Origin: JAVJPJ01 sp040217295 | GTDB lineage: Bacteria > Pseudomonadota > Alphaproteobacteria > Rhodobacterales > Rhodobacteraceae | Direction of reading: 5' to 3' | DNA length: 64,000 nucleotides | NCBI GenBank assembly: GCA_964460185.1 | Contig: CAYWTM010000004.1 | Coordinates: forward strand, 1-64,000 | Part shown: positions 60,890 through 64,000 of the stretch, piece after piece | How the letters are laid out: each line of letters starts with the position of its first letter | How positions within the stretch are numbered: the first letter of the stretch is position 1 | The notes under the pieces: model-generated | What the model was told of the DNA's origin: nothing | Database searches by the model: none | Seen by the model: the letters and a program-made list of their open reading frames with translations, nothing else | Position numbers and translations under genes: made by a program

Positions 60890-62170
60890 TCATGGCCCCA
60901 TCACGGCGTCCGGTATCCACATCACCAAGTTCGGAAACACACAGATGAGGAACAGCACTGCCACGTTGCCCAGAAGGAAAGGCGCGGCCCCCAGAAAGAT
61001 TGTCCCGATCGGCAGGCGGCAGATCGCAGCGCATACATTCAGACAATTGCCCACCGGCGGCGTGCAGGCACCGACCGCAAGGCCACAGACCATGACAACG
61101 CCGAAATGCACGCCCGAGATGCCGAACTGCTCGGCCACGGGCAAAAGAACCGGTGTCAGCAGCAAGATCGCGGGACTGACATCAATGAACGTACCAGCCA
61201 GCAAGATCAGCAAGGCCGTCACGAGAAGGAAAGTCGTTGCATTCAGCCCGAGGCCTTCCACGAAACCCGCGAGTTGCTCGGGCACACGTTCAAGCGCGAG
61301 GACGGTAATGAAGACCTGGCTGAAAGCGATGATCATCATGATCTTGGCTGACATGATGATCGCCGTGCGCATGGCCCCCGGCATCTCCCGGAGCACGCCG
61401 AAACCGACGATGAACAGCCCGATGATAAGGCCGTAGACCGCTGCTGCCCCTGCTGTTTCCGTCGGCGTGACGAAGCCGAAGACAACCGAACCGACGATCA
61501 GGACGGGCATCAGGACGACAGCTGCCGAACGGCGCATTTGGCGCAGGCCTTCTTCAAGCGTGAACGGCACCGCTTCGGTTGGAAAGTTCCGGGCGACGGC
61601 AATGCGCCAGACGATGACCAACTGGAAAACGCCGACCATGACGCCCGGAATGATACCGGCCAGAAACAGGCGTCCGATGGATTCCTCTGCCGCGATGGCG
61701 TAGATGATCATCGGCACGGAGGGCGGGATGATCATCCCCATTGTGGACGACGCGACGGTGATCCCCGCGGCGAAGCTCATCGGGTAGCCGCGCCGCACCA
61801 TTTCCGGGATCAGGATCGACCCGATCGACGCCGTGTCAGACGCCGAGGACCCGGAAATACCTCCGAAGATCATCGACCCGACGACGTTGACCAGCCCAAG
61901 ACCGCCCTTGAGCCGCCCGACAAAGAACATCGACAGGTCCAGAAGCCGCCGGGTGATCCCACCGGAGTTCATGACCAGGCCCATCAAGATGAAGAACGGA
62001 AGCGACACCAGCGCGTAATTATTGATCCCGGCAAAGAAGCGTTGAACCACGAAACCGGTCCCGAACGGGGCTTCCAGCAGGAAATAGGCAAGGCTGGCAA
62101 GGCCAAGCGCATAGGCGATCGGGACACCGATCAAGAGCAGGACGAACAGGGCGCAGAAAAGTACGAGCAT
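60890..62170 (-). CDS. TRAP transporter large permease (DctM family)
   Basis: 426 residues, about 12 hydrophobic helices. DctM hallmarks are VPIAYALGLASLAYF, GGISGSSASDTASIGSILIPEMVRRGYPMSFAAGIT and MIIPPSVPMIIYA. Sodium-driven uptake channel working with DctQ and DctP. One base separates it from dctQ. Confidence 0.95.
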   Translation of the reverse strand: MLVLFCALFVLLLIGVPIAYALGLASLAYFLLEAPFGTGFVVQRFFAGINNYALVSLPFFILMGLVMNSGGITRRLLDLSMFFVGRLKGGLGLVNVVGSMIFGGISGSSASDTASIGSILIPEMVRRGYPMSFAAGITVASSTMGMIIPPSVPMIIYAIAAEESIGRLFLAGIIPGVMVGVFQLVIVWRIAVARNFPTEAVPFTLEEGLRQMRRSAAVVLMPVLIVGSVVFGFVTPTETAGAAAVYGLIIGLFIVGFGVLREMPGAMRTAIIMSAKIMMIIAFSQVFITVLALERVPEQLAGFVEGLGLNATTFLLVTALLILLAGTFIDVSPAILLLTPVLLPVAEQFGISGVHFGVVMVCGLAVGACTPPVGNCLNVCAAICRLPIGTIFLGAAPFLLGNVAVLFLICVFPNLVMWIPDAVMGP

Positions 62171-62171
62171 G

Positions 62172-62675
62172 TCAGTCCTCGGGCATCCAGAGACGGTCGA
62201 GGCCTTCTTCGCCCCCCAGTGTGAGCGCGATTTTCACGAAGCTGTAAAAGACCGCCAGCGAGCAGGCGATTGGAACCACGATGAAGACATAGGCCTGTCG
62301 CATCCCGAACGGTTGCCAGATGTTGCCGCCCGGCCCCGCTATCCAGTCGATTGACAGGTAGACGAGGGCCCCGTTCATGACCGCGACAAGCAAAAGGCCC
62401 AGAATGTAGAAGGCCATGGTGAACGGACGCGGAAGCGCCTCGATGAAAAAAGTGATCGCGATGTGCTCGCGTTTGCTGATCGCCACCGCGCCCCCAAGGG
62501 CGCTGGTCGTCAGGAATGCGATCTTTACCAGTTCATCGACGCCGAAGATCGACTGATCGAATGGCCGCAACAGGACCTTCGTGCAGACGATGACCAGAAA
62601 AATTCCGAACAAGATGACCATGACCGCTTCGACGAGACGGGTTAGCCAGGCGTCGAACGCCGCGAGCGATTTCAT
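62172..62675 (-). CDS. TRAP transporter small permease (DctQ family)
   Basis: 167 residues with four hydrophobic helices (VEAVMVILFGIFLVIVCTKVLL is the first) and the small-permease motif FLTTSALGGAVAISKREHIAITFF. Partner of the DctM gene. A strong hairpin separates it from dctP. Confidence 0.92.
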   Translation of the reverse strand: MKSLAAFDAWLTRLVEAVMVILFGIFLVIVCTKVLLRPFDQSIFGVDELVKIAFLTTSALGGAVAISKREHIAITFFIEALPRPFTMAFYILGLLLVAVMNGALVYLSIDWIAGPGGNIWQPFGMRQAYVFIVVPIACSLAVFYSFVKIALTLGGEEGLDRLWMPED

Positions 62676-62698
62676 GGCACATTCCTTGCGGTCAGTTC

Positions 62699-62734
62699 GA
62701 ACGCGCGGGGCATGAATCGAGGCCCCGCGCGTTC
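62699..62734 (-). terminator. 13-bp hairpin between dctP and dctQ genes
   Basis: GAACGCGCGGGGC (62699-62711) pairs perfectly with GCCCCGCGCGTTC (62722-62734), 10-base loop. It lies 13 bases past the dctP stop and has no T run. It has the same position and kind as the hairpins after the other three binding-protein genes in this window. Confidence 0.6.
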
Positions 62735-62747
62735 TGGGAGGATCACG

Positions 62748-63743
62748 TTAGCCGCAGGATTGCGCGGCGGCCCGCGCCGCCGTGACATCTTCCGCGGTGA
62801 AATGCCCCGCATCGATCATCTGCTGGTACACAGGTTGGACACGCTCCTGGAATTCCGCAAGCGCCTCCGGGGTGAGCGTATTGATTTCCATGAACTCTGC
62901 CAGATCCTCGATCACTGACGACTCGGCCTCGCGATAGAGTTGATCGGACATCGCCAATGCCTCGACCGCGACTTCGTCAAAGATCTGCTGCAGGTCCTCG
63001 GGCAGGGTCTCGTACCAGGCCATGTTGACGATCAACGGATCGGGACCGGTCATATGATTGGTCAGCGAAAGGTAATCCTGCACTTCATGAATGTTGAAGT
63101 CCCAGATGTTCTGGGGCGGGTTGTGCTGCCCGTCGATCACGCCCTGCTGAAAGGCCTGATAGGCCTCGGAGAACGGCATTGCCACCGGCACAGACCCAAG
63201 CGCCGTGCCGGTTGCGATCATCAGATCGGACTGCGGCTCGCGGATTTGCAGACCGGCCAGGTCGGACACTTGCGTGATCGGACGCGCGTTCGTGGTGTAG
63301 GCTCGGAAGCCCTGGCTGATGCCTGTCGCCGGAATGTGATAGCCGTTGCCTGCGGCGCGCATCTGCACGTCGCCGGTGAAGTCCGAGGCAACCAGACATT
63401 CCATTTCGTCCCACCCCGATACAAGGAACGGCAACTGGTAGAGGTTGAACGAACCGGACGCATCCGCGAAGAAGCCGCCCCGGGTTCCCTGAAGCAGGCC
63501 GGACGTGACCTGATCCATCATTTCCCGTTCGTTGCCGAGCGTCCCCCCAAAGAAGTTTTCGACCTCGATCCGTCCCCCGGAACGCTCTTCGAGTTGCTCT
63601 TCGAAGAACACCATCGATTGCGAGCGAATAGCCGTTTCCGGTTGAGCATTGCCATACCGGAACGTGAAATCCTGTGCTGCAGCGGCAGACGCAAAGAGTG
63701 CAATGCCGGCGACGCTCGCCGACAGCAGCTTGATATTTGACAT
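62748..63743 (-). CDS. TRAP transporter substrate-binding protein (DctP family)
   Basis: 331 residues. Signal peptide MSNIKLLSASVAGIALFASAAAAQ, then FTFRYGNAQPETAIRSQSM, the DctP-type N-terminus, and LQIREPQSDLMIATGTALGSVPVAMPFSEAYQAFQQGVIDGQHNPP, which holds the carboxylate-binding Arg (REP). First gene of the operon; faces the LacI gene at 63891. The carboxylated substrate, likely a sugar acid, is inferred from the operon. Confidence 0.94.
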   Translation of the reverse strand: MSNIKLLSASVAGIALFASAAAAQDFTFRYGNAQPETAIRSQSMVFFEEQLEERSGGRIEVENFFGGTLGNEREMMDQVTSGLLQGTRGGFFADASGSFNLYQLPFLVSGWDEMECLVASDFTGDVQMRAAGNGYHIPATGISQGFRAYTTNARPITQVSDLAGLQIREPQSDLMIATGTALGSVPVAMPFSEAYQAFQQGVIDGQHNPPQNIWDFNIHEVQDYLSLTNHMTGPDPLIVNMAWYETLPEDLQQIFDEVAVEALAMSDQLYREAESSVIEDLAEFMEINTLTPEALAEFQERVQPVYQQMIDAGHFTAEDVTAARAAAQSCG

Positions 63744-63890
63744 TTCTTCCTCCCTTGACCCGTTAAGGGCCCGTTGTGTCGATCAATCTGTTGAAAGGAT
63801 GCAAATACGTAAACAAAAAAGACCATCAAATGAGACAATTGATGTTTCTTGAGGTTTTACAGTGCTCAAAAGGTGCAGTATTGGTGTGAA
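63744..63890. promoter_or_regulatory. divergent promoter region of dctP and lacI
   Basis: 147 bases. Candidate elements are an ACGT-centred segment GCAAATACGTAAAC at about 63801-63814 and a small dyad ATCAA ... TTGAT (63825-63829 and 63839-63843). Either could bind the adjacent LacI protein. Neither is strong enough for a firm call. Confidence 0.3.
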
Positions 63891-64000
63891 ATGATGGATA
63901 ATTCCAATACCAAATCGAATCTCGGGATCCGGCGACGGGCCACGGTTGCGCAGATTGCAAAACTTGCCGGAGTGGGTCCCGCCACCGTGGACCGGGTCTT
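63891..64000 (+). CDS. LacI family transcriptional regulator, partial (cut by right window edge)
   Basis: The first 36 residues are visible. After a short leader MMDNSNTKSNLGIRRR comes the helix-turn-helix TVAQIAKLAGVGPATVDRVL. The TVDRVL recognition pattern belongs to a LacI subgroup often linked to sugar and sugar-acid transporters. Two adjacent ATGs (63891, 63894). Divergent from dctP, so probably its regulator. Confidence 0.85.
   Translation, partial: MMDNSNTKSNLGIRRRATVAQIAKLAGVGPATVDRV

Noticed and set aside
1..64000. Search by eye for tRNA, rRNA, insertion-sequence ends, phage genes and attachment sites
   Set aside because: No cloverleaf-like or rRNA-like stretches, transposase or integrase motifs, or flanking direct repeats were recognised.

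Overview
The window is GC-rich, densely packed DNA of the kind found in alphaproteobacterial Rhodobacterales (Rhodobacteraceae/Roseobacter type). This is judged from gene content: UgpC-type sugar ABC transport, TTT (tripartite tricarboxylate), TAXI-TRAP and DctPQM-TRAP transporters side by side, many ATGA/GTGA start-stop overlaps, and several catabolic operons each with its own LacI, GntR or RpiR regulator. No rRNA, tRNA, CRISPR array, insertion sequence or phage gene was seen. Most of the window is an accessory catabolic region.

Layout. (1) 1-4.4 kb: a small membrane protein cut by the left edge, an S49 peptidase, an acyl-CoA synthetase, a ribokinase-like PfkB kinase and a DXD glycosyltransferase-like protein. 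(2) 4.5-12.0 kb, minus strand: a tight seven-gene sugar/polyol oxidation operon (two GMC oxidoreductases, SDR, DUF993 protein, LacI regulator, glycerate 2-kinase, Dabb protein). (3) 12.1-17.6 kb: a sugar ABC importer with a divergent LacI regulator. (4) 17.7-22.5 kb, minus: Gfo/Idh oxidoreductase, CoA-transferase, enoyl-CoA hydratase and aldehyde dehydrogenase. An identical 14-base operator precedes operons 2 and 4, so they are probably one regulon. (5) 22.7-42.9 kb: a large aromatic/acyl-CoA catabolic island. It holds a PcaH/PcaG-like intradiol dioxygenase, two alpha/beta hydrolases, a PcaF-like thiolase, a paired acyl-CoA dehydrogenase, a MaoC hydratase, a GST, two class III CoA-transferases, a CMD-family protein, a flavin reductase, a TTT transporter, a class I fumarase/tartrate dehydratase pair, a hydroxyacid dehydrogenase and an enoyl-CoA hydratase. 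A GntR/UTRA regulator sits in the middle, and related sites near GCTAGTTATNTAG lie in front of several of these operons.

(6) 43.4-50.8 kb, minus: the most unusual part. Five genes encode a Roadblock/LC7 protein, two large dynamin-like GTPases, a GTPase with a 3 x 20-residue acidic repeat, and a P-loop GTPase fused to a Roadblock-like domain. Start-stop overlaps imply coupled expression. I infer a dedicated GTPase/membrane-remodelling or switching system and do not recognise it as a described one. (7) 51.5-58.7 kb: an RpiR regulator, TAXI-TRAP transporter, UspA protein, class III aminotransferase and BKACE enzyme, consistent with uptake and cleavage of a beta- or omega-amino acid. (8) 59.0-64.0 kb: a DctPQM TRAP transporter with a sugar-acid-type dehydrogenase and a TIM-barrel isomerase/epimerase, facing a LacI gene cut by the right edge.

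A shared detail is that all four solute-binding-protein genes are followed at once by a strong GC-rich hairpin, which probably sets the excess of binding protein over membrane subunits. Signs of decay are a fragment of a FadB/FadJ-type dehydrogenase at 26.76-27.04 kb and a gene-free stretch at 25.0-25.5 kb.
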